Assembly (NCBI GenBank): GCA_031284085.1
Contig: JAITAM010000054.1
Location: 1 to 10,432, forward strand
Source of the DNA: Spirochaetaceae bacterium
GTDB taxonomy: Bacteria; Spirochaetota; Spirochaetia; Treponematales; Breznakiellaceae
Reading direction: 5' to 3'
Length of the DNA: 10,432 nt
Made by a program: the position numbers and the translations under genes. The notes under the pieces were generated by a model. That model had not been told where the DNA came from. It saw nothing but the letters and a program-made list of their open reading frames with translations, and did no database searches. Positions 1 to 6,016 of the stretch are shown piece after piece (the stretch's first letter is position 1; each line of letters begins with the position of its first letter).

Positions 1-860
1 CCAAAGACGGCTTTCCGTAAGACAGCTTCGCTTTCCTCCGATAAGGGGCCTAAGGGAAGACGGACAGGTCCTGCAGGCAATCCTGCCCATGCCATCGCCG
101 TTTTAATGGGAACGGGATTGGTTTCAATAAATGCGGCTTTTATAAAAGGAAGAAGTTCATAATGCAGCCTTCGCGCTTCATTAAAATCACCGCTCAAGCC
201 GGCATGAACTAAAGCTGCGACTTTAGCAGGAACAAGGTTTGACACGACCGAAATCACGCCGGAGCCTCCAAGCGCCAAAACCGGCAATACAAGAGCGTCA
301 TCGCCGGAGATTAAGGCAAGTTCGGTTTCATTGATTATATCGCCTATTTGAGCAATATCCCCAGAGGATTCTTTTACTCCAATGATGCCGGGGATTTGAG
401 CGAGCTTTTTCATAAGAGCCGCATTGATATTGCGGCCGCAACGGGAAGGTATGTTATACACAAGAACCGGCAGCCCAACTGCGGCAACCGCTTCAAAGTG
501 CCTGATAAGCCCTGAATCGTTGGGCTTATTGTAGTAAGGCGTTACCGCCAACGCAGCATCCGCCCCCATATCTTTAGCCCGCTGGGTATACAACACGGCG
601 TATTTAGTTGAGTTTGAACCGGTTCCTACCACAATGGGTACTCGTCCCTGAACTGTTTCTACAATGATTTTCAAGAGTTTCTCCTCTTCATCGTGTTCAA
701 GAGTCGGGTTTTCTCCAGTTGTGCCTAAAGGAACTAAACCGTCAACGCCGCTGTCAAGTTGGAATTCAATGAGCCTGCGCCATCCATCGTAGTCAACAGC
801 GCCGCCATCTTTCATGGGAGTTATGAGCGCCGTGTAAACACCGCCTAAGGCTCTTAACAT
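1..860 (-). CDS. dapA: 4-hydroxy-tetrahydrodipicolinate synthase, 3' end cut by the window
   Basis: Cytoplasmic class I aldolase that condenses pyruvate with aspartate semialdehyde, the first committed step toward diaminopimelate and lysine. I translated 286 codons on the minus strand from ATG at 858-860 to the left edge with no stop. Family length is about 290, so only a few C-terminal residues are missing. Visible DapA hallmarks are GTTGE with Thr47-Thr48 in the substrate pocket, PYYNKP (Tyr109-Tyr110), VYNIPSR with Tyr135 and Arg140, and GVKESSGD with the Schiff-base Lys163. The start is supported by GGAGG seven bases upstream, which lies inside the end of dapB; the two genes overlap by 7 bp, so translational coupling is likely. 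No disruption is seen and codon use looks normal. Other members of the NAL/DapA superfamily are conceivable, but the adjacent dapB settles the assignment. Confidence 0.96.
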   Translation of the reverse strand, partial: MLRALGGVYTALITPMKDGGAVDYDGWRRLIEFQLDSGVDGLVPLGTTGENPTLEHDEEEKLLKIIVETVQGRVPIVVGTGSNSTKYAVLYTQRAKDMGADAALAVTPYYNKPNDSGLIRHFEAVAAVGLPVLVYNIPSRCGRNINAALMKKLAQIPGIIGVKESSGDIAQIGDIINETELALISGDDALVLPVLALGGSGVISVVSNLVPAKVAALVHAGLSGDFNEARRLHYELLPFIKAAFIETNPVPIKTAMAWAGLPAGPVRLPLGPLSEESEAVLRKAVF

Positions 861-1594
861 AAAAAATCCTCCATAGTAAAAACACCAGAACGTTTCTCAG
901 CAACAAGCCATTGTGCGGCAAGAAAAGCGCCGGCGGCAAAACCTTCACGGTTTCGAGCGGTATGGCGAATCTCAATCGTATCGGACTGCGAATCAACTAT
1001 AATACCATGCGTTCCGGGAACCGCTCCGGCACGAAGGCTTGCAAAATGCAATTCATGCGGTTCAGGCGGCCGGTCAAGCTTATCCCATACAACACTTGTT
1101 TTTCGCGGCATAGCGGCAAGGATACGCTCTGCTAGCGTCTTTGCCGTGCCTGAAGGACTATCAAGTTTCTTATTGTGATGTATTTCAAAGCCTGCAAGGT
1201 CGTATTCGGTAAAGGGATCAACTGCAGCCGCAACAAAAGCTGCAATTCGATAAAAAAGATTGATGCCTAATGAAAAATTGGACGCCCATAAAAGCGAAGA
1301 CCCTGAATCATTGATTAGTTTTTGCACTTCATCCATTCGAGAATGCCAGCCCGTGCTGCCGACTACAACCGGAACCTTTGCCGCGGCTAGAATGTTGATA
1401 TTCTCCACCGCCGTAGCCGGCCCGGTAAATTCCAAAGCGCAATCAATCGCACTGTAATCCACTTCGCTGAGGTGTTTGCACAAAGCATCATCGGCTAGCG
1501 GATCAACCGTAGTTACGATGCGGTGTTTCCATTCCGGCGCTTTTTGTGCAAGCAGCCGCCCCATTTTTCCATATCCAATAAGCGCAATATTCAT
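854..1594 (-). CDS. dapB: 4-hydroxy-tetrahydrodipicolinate reductase
   Basis: Cytoplasmic NAD(P)H-dependent enzyme acting directly after DapA: it reduces 4-hydroxy-tetrahydrodipicolinate to tetrahydrodipicolinate. The 246-aa product is of normal length. Residues 1-12 contain the Rossmann glycine motif IGYGKMG. The middle holds the DapB signature EIHHNKKLDSPSGTAKTLAE, with the paired histidines and lysine of the catalytic site and the PSGTA loop that binds substrate. The ATG at 1592-1594 lacks an obvious Shine-Dalgarno sequence. A TATACT about 20 bases upstream (minus strand) could be a -10 element, which would make the leader very short. The gene is first in a dapB-dapA pair. Upstream, the long repeat-filled region separates it from the divergently oriented methyltransferase gene. 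Confidence 0.96.
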   Translation of the reverse strand: MNIALIGYGKMGRLLAQKAPEWKHRIVTTVDPLADDALCKHLSEVDYSAIDCALEFTGPATAVENINILAAAKVPVVVGSTGWHSRMDEVQKLINDSGSSLLWASNFSLGINLFYRIAAFVAAAVDPFTEYDLAGFEIHHNKKLDSPSGTAKTLAERILAAMPRKTSVVWDKLDRPPEPHELHFASLRAGAVPGTHGIIVDSQSDTIEIRHTARNREGFAAGAFLAAQWLVAEKRSGVFTMEDFLC

Positions 1595-1732
1595 AGTAAA
1601 ATGTACAGTATATCAAAACATAGTTAAATGCTAGCCACAGGCCGGCCTGTCGGACTGTCCCCCCGGTGAGATGGGCAGACAGCGCTTCTCGAAATTGTTT
1701 GCTGCAGTTTTGTACTCCCCAGCCTAGCGGGT
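1595..1732. other. Intergenic DNA upstream of dapB, with a palindrome
   Basis: No gene seen. It holds a perfect 14-bp palindrome at 1637-1650 (ACAGGCCGGCCTGT) followed by GGACTGTCCCCCC. The wording of this block resembles sequences near 5991-6055 and 7168-7180. A dapB promoter would have to lie here; the only candidate I see is TATACT on the minus strand near 1608-1613, without a convincing -35 box. Confidence 0.45.
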
Positions 1733-1870
1733 CTTATTCTGGACTAGACGTGAAGCTTATTCTAGGCTGGGTGTGAGTCTTATTCGGGACTAGGTGTGAA
1801 GCTTATTCTAGGCTAGACGTGGGTCTTATTCTAGTCTAGGTGTGAGTCTTATTCTAGGCTGGGTGTGATT
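1733..1870. repeat. Six tandem copies of a 23-bp repeat
   Basis: Six units of exactly 23 bp start at 1733, 1756, 1779, 1802, 1825 and 1848, each opening with CTTATTC. The consensus begins CTTATTCTAGGCTAGGTG. Units differ from each other at several positions, and units 1+2 and 3+4 look like repeats of a 46-bp dimer: units 1 and 3 end in GAAG, creating HindIII sites at the junctions. A degraded seventh unit may precede 1733. The period is not a multiple of three, so it is not coding. There are no spacers, so it is not a CRISPR array. Confidence 0.93.
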
Positions 1871-1948
1871 GGCAGTTTTATGGGGGTCAGGTTTTTTTAA
1901 CTTGGTGGAACGTCCCGCTGGCTTGTGTCCTCTGTCTCGCTTCTATCA

Positions 1949-2055
1949 GGCAAAAAGCCGTACACCGCTCCCGATACAATAACCTTTGAAACCCGCTGGC
2001 GGGCAAAAAGCCGTACACCTCTCTCGTTACAAGAACCTTTGAAACAAAGCTGGCG
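1949..2055. repeat. Two tandem copies of a 53/54-bp repeat
   Basis: Copy 1 is 1949-2001 and copy 2 is 2002-2055. Both start GGCAAAAAGCCGTACAC, share AACCTTTGAAAC and end GCTGGCG. They differ by several substitutions and one base in length. The CCCGCTGGC at 1913-1921 looks like the tail of an eroded preceding copy. The array ends just before the promoter-like sequence of the methyltransferase gene. I see no coding frame conserved between the copies. A dispersed treponemal repeat is likely but not shown. Confidence 0.85.
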
Positions 2056-2084
2056 TGTTGAAACAGCCTGCGGCTGCTGGCGGG

Positions 2085-2113
2085 TTGACAGAGGGACTGG
2101 GTTATTGTACAGT
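2085..2113 (+). promoter_or_regulatory. Candidate sigma-70 promoter of the methyltransferase gene
   Basis: A perfect -35 box TTGACA (2085-2090) is separated by 17 bp from TACAGT (2108-2113), which matches the -10 consensus at four of six positions. Transcription would begin near 2120. This argues against translation from the upstream GTG at 2055 and for a start at 2124, 2127 or 2133 with a very short leader. Confidence 0.5.
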
Positions 2114-2114
2114 G

Positions 2115-2903
2115 ATGGGAAAAATGATGAATATGTATCCTACCGAATGGTTTAATGACGATATCTTTTGGAAATCGTATGCGCCTATCTTTTTTGATAA
2201 AGCATCTTGGGAGGAAGTGCCTGCTATGGCTGATAGTATCACCGCCCTTGCTCATCTGCCGCTCTACGAAGAATCTCCCCCTCCTTGCGTTACCCTCCTC
2301 GACCAGTGCTGCGGCTTGGGGCGCTTCTCTTTGGAAATGGCGCGGCGCGGCTTTTCGGTAACCGCCGTTGATATAAATGCCGCCTACCTTGAGACTGCCC
2401 GCGAAGATGCCGCTTACGAAAACCTTGCTTTGTCCTTTGTTCAGGATGACGTCCGCTCATTTGTACTACAGAATACGTTTGATATAGTTACCAATGTGTA
2501 TACCTCATTCGGCTACTTTGCCGATACGGCGCACGATAGGCTGACGGTTAAAAATGCCTTCGAATCTCTCAAAACAAACGGTATTTATGTCGTGGAGACC
2601 TTGGGCAAGGAGATCGCAGTGCGTGATTTTGTGGAGCGGGAATGGCTCACCCGTGAGGGATTAACGGTGCTGACGGAGTATAAGCCGATTAACGACTGGG
2701 AGCAACTGTGGAACCGATGGATTCTTATCAACGAACAGACACGCTTTGAAAAGGTATTTGTCCAAAGGCTATACGCGGCTTCGGAACTGCGCAGCATCTT
2801 TGCGGAGATTGGATTTTCTGATATTGCCGTGTACGGCGATTGGGACGCATCCCCTTACGATAATCGGGCGCGGACAATGATTGTGGTAGGGCGCAGGAGC
2901 TAG
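2115..2903 (+). CDS. Class I SAM-dependent methyltransferase, substrate unknown
   Basis: Predicted soluble methyltransferase of the Rossmann-like class I fold; the acceptor cannot be read from sequence. SAM motif I is LLDQCCGLGRFSLEMA (a D-x-C-C-G-x-G-R variant), followed by the motif II region VTAVDIN with the acidic residue that binds the SAM ribose, and FVQDDVRSF as a likely motif III. The C-terminal half, containing WILINEQ and the final MIVVGRRS, gives the usual beta strands. Several in-frame ATGs exist (2115, 2124, 2127, 2133). I give the first, but the promoter at 2085-2113 favours 2124 or later. The open frame extends back to a GTG at 2055, which lies in the repeat end and has no ribosome binding site. 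The 3' end, including the AGGAG for the next gene, is partly duplicated downstream at 3097-3202. Confidence 0.86.
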   Translation: MGKMMNMYPTEWFNDDIFWKSYAPIFFDKASWEEVPAMADSITALAHLPLYEESPPPCVTLLDQCCGLGRFSLEMARRGFSVTAVDINAAYLETAREDAAYENLALSFVQDDVRSFVLQNTFDIVTNVYTSFGYFADTAHDRLTVKNAFESLKTNGIYVVETLGKEIAVRDFVEREWLTREGLTVLTEYKPINDWEQLWNRWILINEQTRFEKVFVQRLYAASELRSIFAEIGFSDIAVYGDWDASPYDNRARTMIVVGRRS

Positions 2904-2908
2904 TGTAA

Positions 2909-3202
2909 ATGGCACTATTTTTTCGGGGATTATGCGGCGCCCTCGTTTTGTTGGCCCTTCCTGTATATTCTGCCGACTGGTATCAGTCTAATGCAGCAGG
3001 GATGGCGATAGAACCGGCTTTATCGGAGGATACAGCGAAACAAAGCCGCTACAGTCTTTCTATTGAACGTATGCCCGGCTCATCGTTAGCGGATAAATGG
3101 ATTCTTACTACTGAAAGGTTATACACAGCTTTGGAACTGCACAAAACTTTGCGGAAATCGGGCGCGGACAATGATTGTGGTAGGACGCAGGAGCTAGCGT
3201 AA
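2909..3202 (+). pseudogene. Chimeric 97-codon ORF: duplicated secretory N-terminus fused to a methyltransferase remnant
   Basis: Residues 1-62 copy the N-terminus of the next gene, including its signal peptide, with only 6 differences in 187 bp, five of them silent. The frame then continues into a degraded copy of the upstream methyltransferase 3' end: WILTTERLYTALELHKTLR corresponds to WILINEQ...QRLYAASELRSIF and is in the same frame. The last 14 or so codons are out of frame because of a 56-bp loss. It ends TAA at 3200-3202, directly abutting the ATG of the full gene. It has an AGGAG nine bases before its ATG, so it could be translated and exported as a short protein. I infer that it is a by-product of tandem duplication, not a functional gene. 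Confidence 0.85.
3097..3202 (+). repeat. Decayed second copy of the methyltransferase gene's 3' end
   Basis: This aligns with 2717-2908. It starts with the shared ATGGATTCTTA and ends with an almost identical GGACAATGATTGTGGTAG block, stop codon and AGGAG. Relative to the original it lacks 30 bp, 1 bp and 55 bp. It still supplies the ribosome binding site (3189-3193) for the downstream gene. Confidence 0.9.
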
Positions 3203-4222
3203 ATGGCACTATTTTTCCGGGGATTATGCGGCGCTCTCGTTTTGTTAGCCCTTCCTGTGTATTCTGCCGACTGGTATCAGTCTAATGCAGCAGGGATGGC
3301 GATAGAACCGGCTTTATCGGAGGATACAGCGAAACAAAGCCGTTACAGTCTTTCTATTGAACGTATGCCCGCCTCATCGTTAGCGGATAGTTTGAAACAG
3401 TATTACTCCGATCAGTACAGCATTGAGTTGCACATACTCTTTGAAGACGGCAGTGAATACAGCAGGCGCATCTACTGTTTTGATCAAGAGAAGAGGGTCC
3501 GCCTTATTGGGAATTTGAGCAAAAACGCTCTCGATTCCTTTGATTCCATTGAAGTTTACGATAATGCTGGTTTAGTAACGATTGAACAGAGGTTTGCCAG
3601 CGCCAACGAAACACTTATGCAGTACTATTACCGCGACCGAATGCTTATTCGGGTAGAGACGGCTCTTAATGCCCAGCCTCTTACAACGGATTATTACCGT
3701 TACAGCCGCTCCAAGGCATTGCGGTACATCGAAAGGGTCTACCATACCGAGTCTCTGCAAAACCAACGCTTATCCTTCCCTTACGGAAGGAGGCCCATTG
3801 ACCATAGCTTTAATGCGCCTGTGGCTATGATTAACTCCGATTTATCAGAGGTCTTATCGACACTTCATGCAGGCGGCAAGAGCGTGTACACTAACGATGC
3901 GCAGGGGCGCATATTAACGGAAACGCTTTACGATGCAGAAGGCAAGAATATCGGCATCTTGGAGAATATCTGGGATGGCAATAGGATCAAATCGGTTCTC
4001 TTCCGTGCAGGAGAGGATGAGAGGCGGACCGATTATGAATACGATGAAGAGGGGAAACGCATCGCCGAGTTAAACTACAACAAAGGCGTTTTGGAAAGAA
4101 CGGTACGCCGCCAGCAAGACAACGCCGACCGTGAAATTGAAGAGCTTTACTACAACGGGAAGGTTATACTCAGAGCGGTATGGGAACAGGGACGCAGGAT
4201 CTCCGAAGAGCGTCTTCGTTAG
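3203..4222 (+). CDS. Secreted protein of unknown function with MORN/YD-like C-terminal repeats
   Basis: I do not recognise a named family for the whole 339-aa protein. Residues 1-22 form a clear Sec signal peptide with a hydrophobic core (GALVLLALPVYSA) and a cleavage site before DWYQ, and no lipobox cysteine, so a periplasmic or exported protein is expected. The middle is rich in Tyr, Ser and charged residues. The C-terminal third has repeated short strands of the form YDxEGKxI, YEYDEEGKRIAEL, YNKGVLERTV and YYNGKVILRAVWEQG, resembling MORN_2 or YD-type antiparallel beta repeats. AGGAG lies nine bases before the ATG. In the ancestral arrangement this gene followed the methyltransferase by 5 bp, so the two were probably co-transcribed. 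Its first 187 bp are duplicated upstream. Confidence 0.8.
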   Translation: MALFFRGLCGALVLLALPVYSADWYQSNAAGMAIEPALSEDTAKQSRYSLSIERMPASSLADSLKQYYSDQYSIELHILFEDGSEYSRRIYCFDQEKRVRLIGNLSKNALDSFDSIEVYDNAGLVTIEQRFASANETLMQYYYRDRMLIRVETALNAQPLTTDYYRYSRSKALRYIERVYHTESLQNQRLSFPYGRRPIDHSFNAPVAMINSDLSEVLSTLHAGGKSVYTNDAQGRILTETLYDAEGKNIGILENIWDGNRIKSVLFRAGEDERRTDYEYDEEGKRIAELNYNKGVLERTVRRQQDNADREIEELYYNGKVILRAVWEQGRRISEERLR

Positions 4223-4307
4223 TGTGGATTCTTTCCAATTGTGTATCCAACTATCCGGCGGCGCCCTCATATTGTGGTGAAAATGTCGCCTCAAAGCCGG
4301 AAATGTA

Positions 4308-4945
4308 TCAAACAACTTCATAAATACGCTTGATTTCGTTCGGCAGCCGCCACGGTATCCCCCGCTGAGCTTTGTCAAAATCAAATGCCGACTTGAATTG
4401 CTTGCCTTTTTCTTGAAACAGTGCAATATTCCGCCTGAAAGTGCTTAAAATTAGAAACAGAACGAATAGAATGATTTATATCAATAGCAAAATATGCCGC
4501 GAAAATGCCGGCAAGAAAATGCCTCATGCAAGGACCAGCGTTGATTGTCCGCGCAAAAATCGCCGGCTGAATTATCAAAACCAATAAAAGGGCGAACAGC
4601 ACCCAGTATAAAGAAAAGTGCAAAGCTATTCTGCCTTTCAGATTAAAAGCTTCGCTCTGATAATCCCACAGTTTTAAGCCGAACACATAGTCGCGTAACA
4701 GGGAGGTCATGTGTTCCAAGACAGCCGGTAAAAGAACCGTTACTGTCCAGTCGATAATCGGCGATAAGGCCAGCACCTCAACGTGCAGGACGCTAATTAC
4801 CATCACGCCGAATCCATAAATCGGCACAAAAGGACCGGAAAGAAAGGCGGCGTTCACAAATCGCTGTTCTTTATAAGATCGGTATATGGATTCTATGATC
4901 CAACCTGAGAAAGCCGCTATACAAAAGTAAAGAAAATAGCCTCAT
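4308..4945 (-). pseudogene. CmpB-type (PF06541-like) multi-spanning membrane protein, frameshifted
   Basis: The longest frame (4381-4857) starts only at a GTG, but the same frame stays open upstream to 4941 and encodes YFLYFCIAAFSGWIIESIYR, the usual first membrane helix, then the family core LSGPFVPIYGFG and LWDYQSEAFNLKGRIALHFS. An ATG at 4943-4945 is separated from this frame by one extra base (4942), so the start looks frameshifted. After NFKHFQAE near 4430 the frame ends early, whereas the next frame continues with a plausible hydrophilic tail (LFQEKGKQFKSAFDFD ... KRIYEVV) to TGA at 4308-4310. PF06541 proteins are integral membrane proteins loosely linked to ABC transport; function is uncertain. 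The gene follows the peroxidase relic by 13 bp. Two sequencing errors could mimic this, but a decayed neighbour makes real decay likely. Confidence 0.78.
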
Positions 4946-4958
4946 AGCCCATCCGCTG

Positions 4959-5270
4959 TCATCTTTCCAAAAAGGCGCTAATAGCAGCTTCAATATCAAA
5001 AGGATTTTGAGCAGGCCCATACCGATTTACCATTTAATCGCAGAACCCCAAACCCCCTTACCAAGGACTTTCGTGCGCACCGTTTGCATCAATTTTCATA
5101 AACTGTCTAAACGTGGTTTTGTGCCGGAGTATACAAAAGCCGCTTCTTTCGGAAGTCGAACCGGGCGCTTGATTTTCAAGTTGGTTTCAGGGAAAGCCGA
5201 GAATCTCAAACCCTTTTTTAGAGATATCTTTGCCAGAATTATCCTTTAGCGTAAAATCATAGATTTCCAT
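4959..5270 (-). pseudogene. Glutathione peroxidase relic with internal deletions
   Basis: A 104-codon relic beginning at ATG 5268-5270 with GAGGT just upstream. It opens MEIYDFTLKDNSGKDIS, a typical GPx N-terminus, then jumps to KKGFEILGFP, so the roughly 40-residue segment carrying the peroxidatic Cys or Sec is deleted. The next codon is TGA (5187-5189) where the family has Cys in GFPCNQ, followed by NQLENQAPG. Further family blocks are TTFRQFMKIDANG and, at the end, RYGPAQNPFDIEAAISAFL. Two TAA stops interrupt the C-terminal half, near codons 71 and 79, with a deletion around the conserved IKW block. Nearly all blocks still share one frame. Intact members are about 160-180 aa. The enzyme would have reduced peroxides with thiols; this copy cannot. 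Confidence 0.88.
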
Positions 5271-5280
5271 ACTGCACCTC

Positions 5281-5492
5281 TTGAATAAAAGGCAGGTATT
5301 TGGACAAAGAAAGAGCAGGGTTAAAGGGGGTGTGTTTTGGGAATGTTTTTAGTTTTGCTGCGGATTGCAAGAATTTCACGGTCAATTCTTGTACTCAATT
5401 ATACTTGACAAAGCTCTAAAGGGCGGTGTAGTACTGTAGCATACTTCTTCTAAGAATACTATTTCTCCTTTTCTGGTAAAGGGGAGATAAAA
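5281..5492. other. Divergent intergenic DNA with an inverted repeat
   Basis: No gene recognised. It contains a perfect 8-bp inverted repeat, CAAGAATT (5368-5375) and AATTCTTG (5384-5391), around an 8-nt loop, just upstream of a promoter-like sequence. It has no T-run, so an operator or a mobile-element remnant is more likely than a terminator. Confidence 0.4.
5405..5434 (+). promoter_or_regulatory. Candidate promoter upstream of the small ORF
   Basis: A perfect TTGACA (5405-5410) is followed after 16-18 bp by a weak -10 candidate (TGTAGT at 5427-5432 or TAGTAC at 5429-5434). The 8-bp inverted repeat at 5368-5391 lies directly upstream. The only frame it could drive that I find is the 42-codon ORF at 5493. 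Confidence 0.3.
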
Positions 5493-5621
5493 ATGCTTGA
5501 TTGGCTGTGGTGGGTGGGGTACAGAATTCGGGGCCTTGATCAAGCAGTCAGGGGGTTTGATCAAGTGATGAGGGGGCTTGGTCAAACGATGGGGGGCTTG
5601 GTCGGGCGGCAGGGGTTCTGA
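5493..5621 (+). CDS. Small ORF (42 aa) with heptad repeats, possibly a truncated gene
   Basis: Unrecognised. An ATG at 5493-5495 is preceded by AAAGGGGAGATAAAA, one of the best ribosome binding sites in the window. The peptide starts MLDWLWWVGYRI and then runs into 7-residue repeats (RGLDQAV, RGFDQVM, RGLGQTM, GGLVGRQ) encoded by a 21-bp tandem repeat, with hydrophobic residues at fixed positions as in an amphipathic helix. It stops at TGA 5619-5621. A one-base shift there would continue the repeat as DQACGWVW and stay open to about 5832, so this may be the intact 5' end of a frameshifted longer gene. It could equally be a genuine microprotein or a chance ORF. Confidence 0.38.
   Translation: MLDWLWWVGYRIRGLDQAVRGFDQVMRGLGQTMGGLVGRQGF
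5535..5617. repeat. 21-bp tandem repeat, about four units
   Basis: Units start at 5535, 5556 and 5577 with exact 21-bp spacing, and a fourth at 5597 is one base short. Each contains CTTGATCAAG or a variant followed by a G-rich run. A possible fifth unit is TTCTGACCAAGCC at 5616. The 7-codon period preserves frame for the first three units. On the minus strand the same DNA reads as a Pro/Lys-rich 7-residue repeat, so the coding strand is not decided by the repeat alone. Confidence 0.85.
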
Positions 5622-5779
5622 CCAAGCCTGTGGGTGGGTTTGGGCTAGGCGGTGGGATGGCCGTTTGTGGCTGGAGGAAGAAGGCTTTATCCAGCATGTA
5701 AAGCGGGGTATTTTGCTGTTTAGGCGGCACAGGCGGTGCAGAAAATGGGTTATCGGGAGGCTGGAACGCATTTTTTGTT

Positions 5780-6016
5780 ATGAAAAAAACATGAGCCTTC
5801 GGGGAAAACAGCGTATTTTCCCGGGAAAATGAGTCATCCGCTGTGGAAAATGAGTCATCCGCCGCGGAAAATAACGTATTTTCCCAGGAAAATGAAGTAC
5901 CCGCCTTTAAGAATCGCTTCAAATCATCACCCGCAATTCATAAAAAACAGTCTGCTGTGGCGCACAAAGAACTTTTCATCCTTCCTTTTTTGAGACAGGC
6001 CTGTTTGCCCCTTTAG
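5780..6016 (+). pseudogene. Possible relic of a heptad-repeat protein
   Basis: An ATG at 5780 is followed by three codons and a TGA. From 5795 the same frame is open to TAG at 6014-6016 and reads as 7-residue repeats (ENESSAV, ENESSAA, ENNVFSQ, ENEVPAF) then a basic tail. The stop right after the start and the absence of a ribosome binding site argue for a relic or for non-coding repeat DNA. The minus strand is also open through the array (FSAADDS, FSTADDS), so strand is uncertain. Confidence 0.25.
5804..5908. repeat. Five tandem copies of a 21-bp repeat in an A-B-B-A-B' order
   Basis: Units begin exactly every 21 bp at 5804, 5825, 5846, 5867 and 5888, each with GAAAA. Units 1 and 4 share CGTATTTTCCC. 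Units 2 and 3 share GAAAATGAGTCATCCGC and differ only near their ends. Unit 5 is a diverged B type. The unit 1/2 junction forms a perfect 16-bp palindrome, ATTTTCCCGGGAAAAT (5814-5829). No spacers are present, so it is not CRISPR. Confidence 0.92.

Noticed and set aside
1733..1870. CRISPR array
   Set aside because: The 23-bp units are directly adjacent with no unique spacers and no cas genes nearby.
2055..2114. Upstream GTG as the methyltransferase start
   Set aside because: It lies at the end of a repeat, upstream of the best promoter, without a ribosome binding site, and the extra residues are not conserved-looking.
1887..2255. Minus-strand ORF of 122 codons
   Set aside because: It crosses the 53-bp repeats and the start of the methyltransferase gene on the opposite strand and shows no domain.
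4070..4426. Minus-strand ORF of 118 codons
   Set aside because: Mostly opposite the secreted-protein gene. The better reading of its first part is another frame, which continues the CmpB-type gene.
5007..5249. Plus-strand ORF of 80 codons
   Set aside because: It is the antisense shadow of the glutathione peroxidase relic, which is recognisable on the minus strand.
5382..5922. Two overlapping minus-strand Pro/Ser-rich ORFs
   Set aside because: They have no ribosome binding site, one needs a TTG start, and both consist mainly of antisense repeat sequence. They are not excluded as relics.
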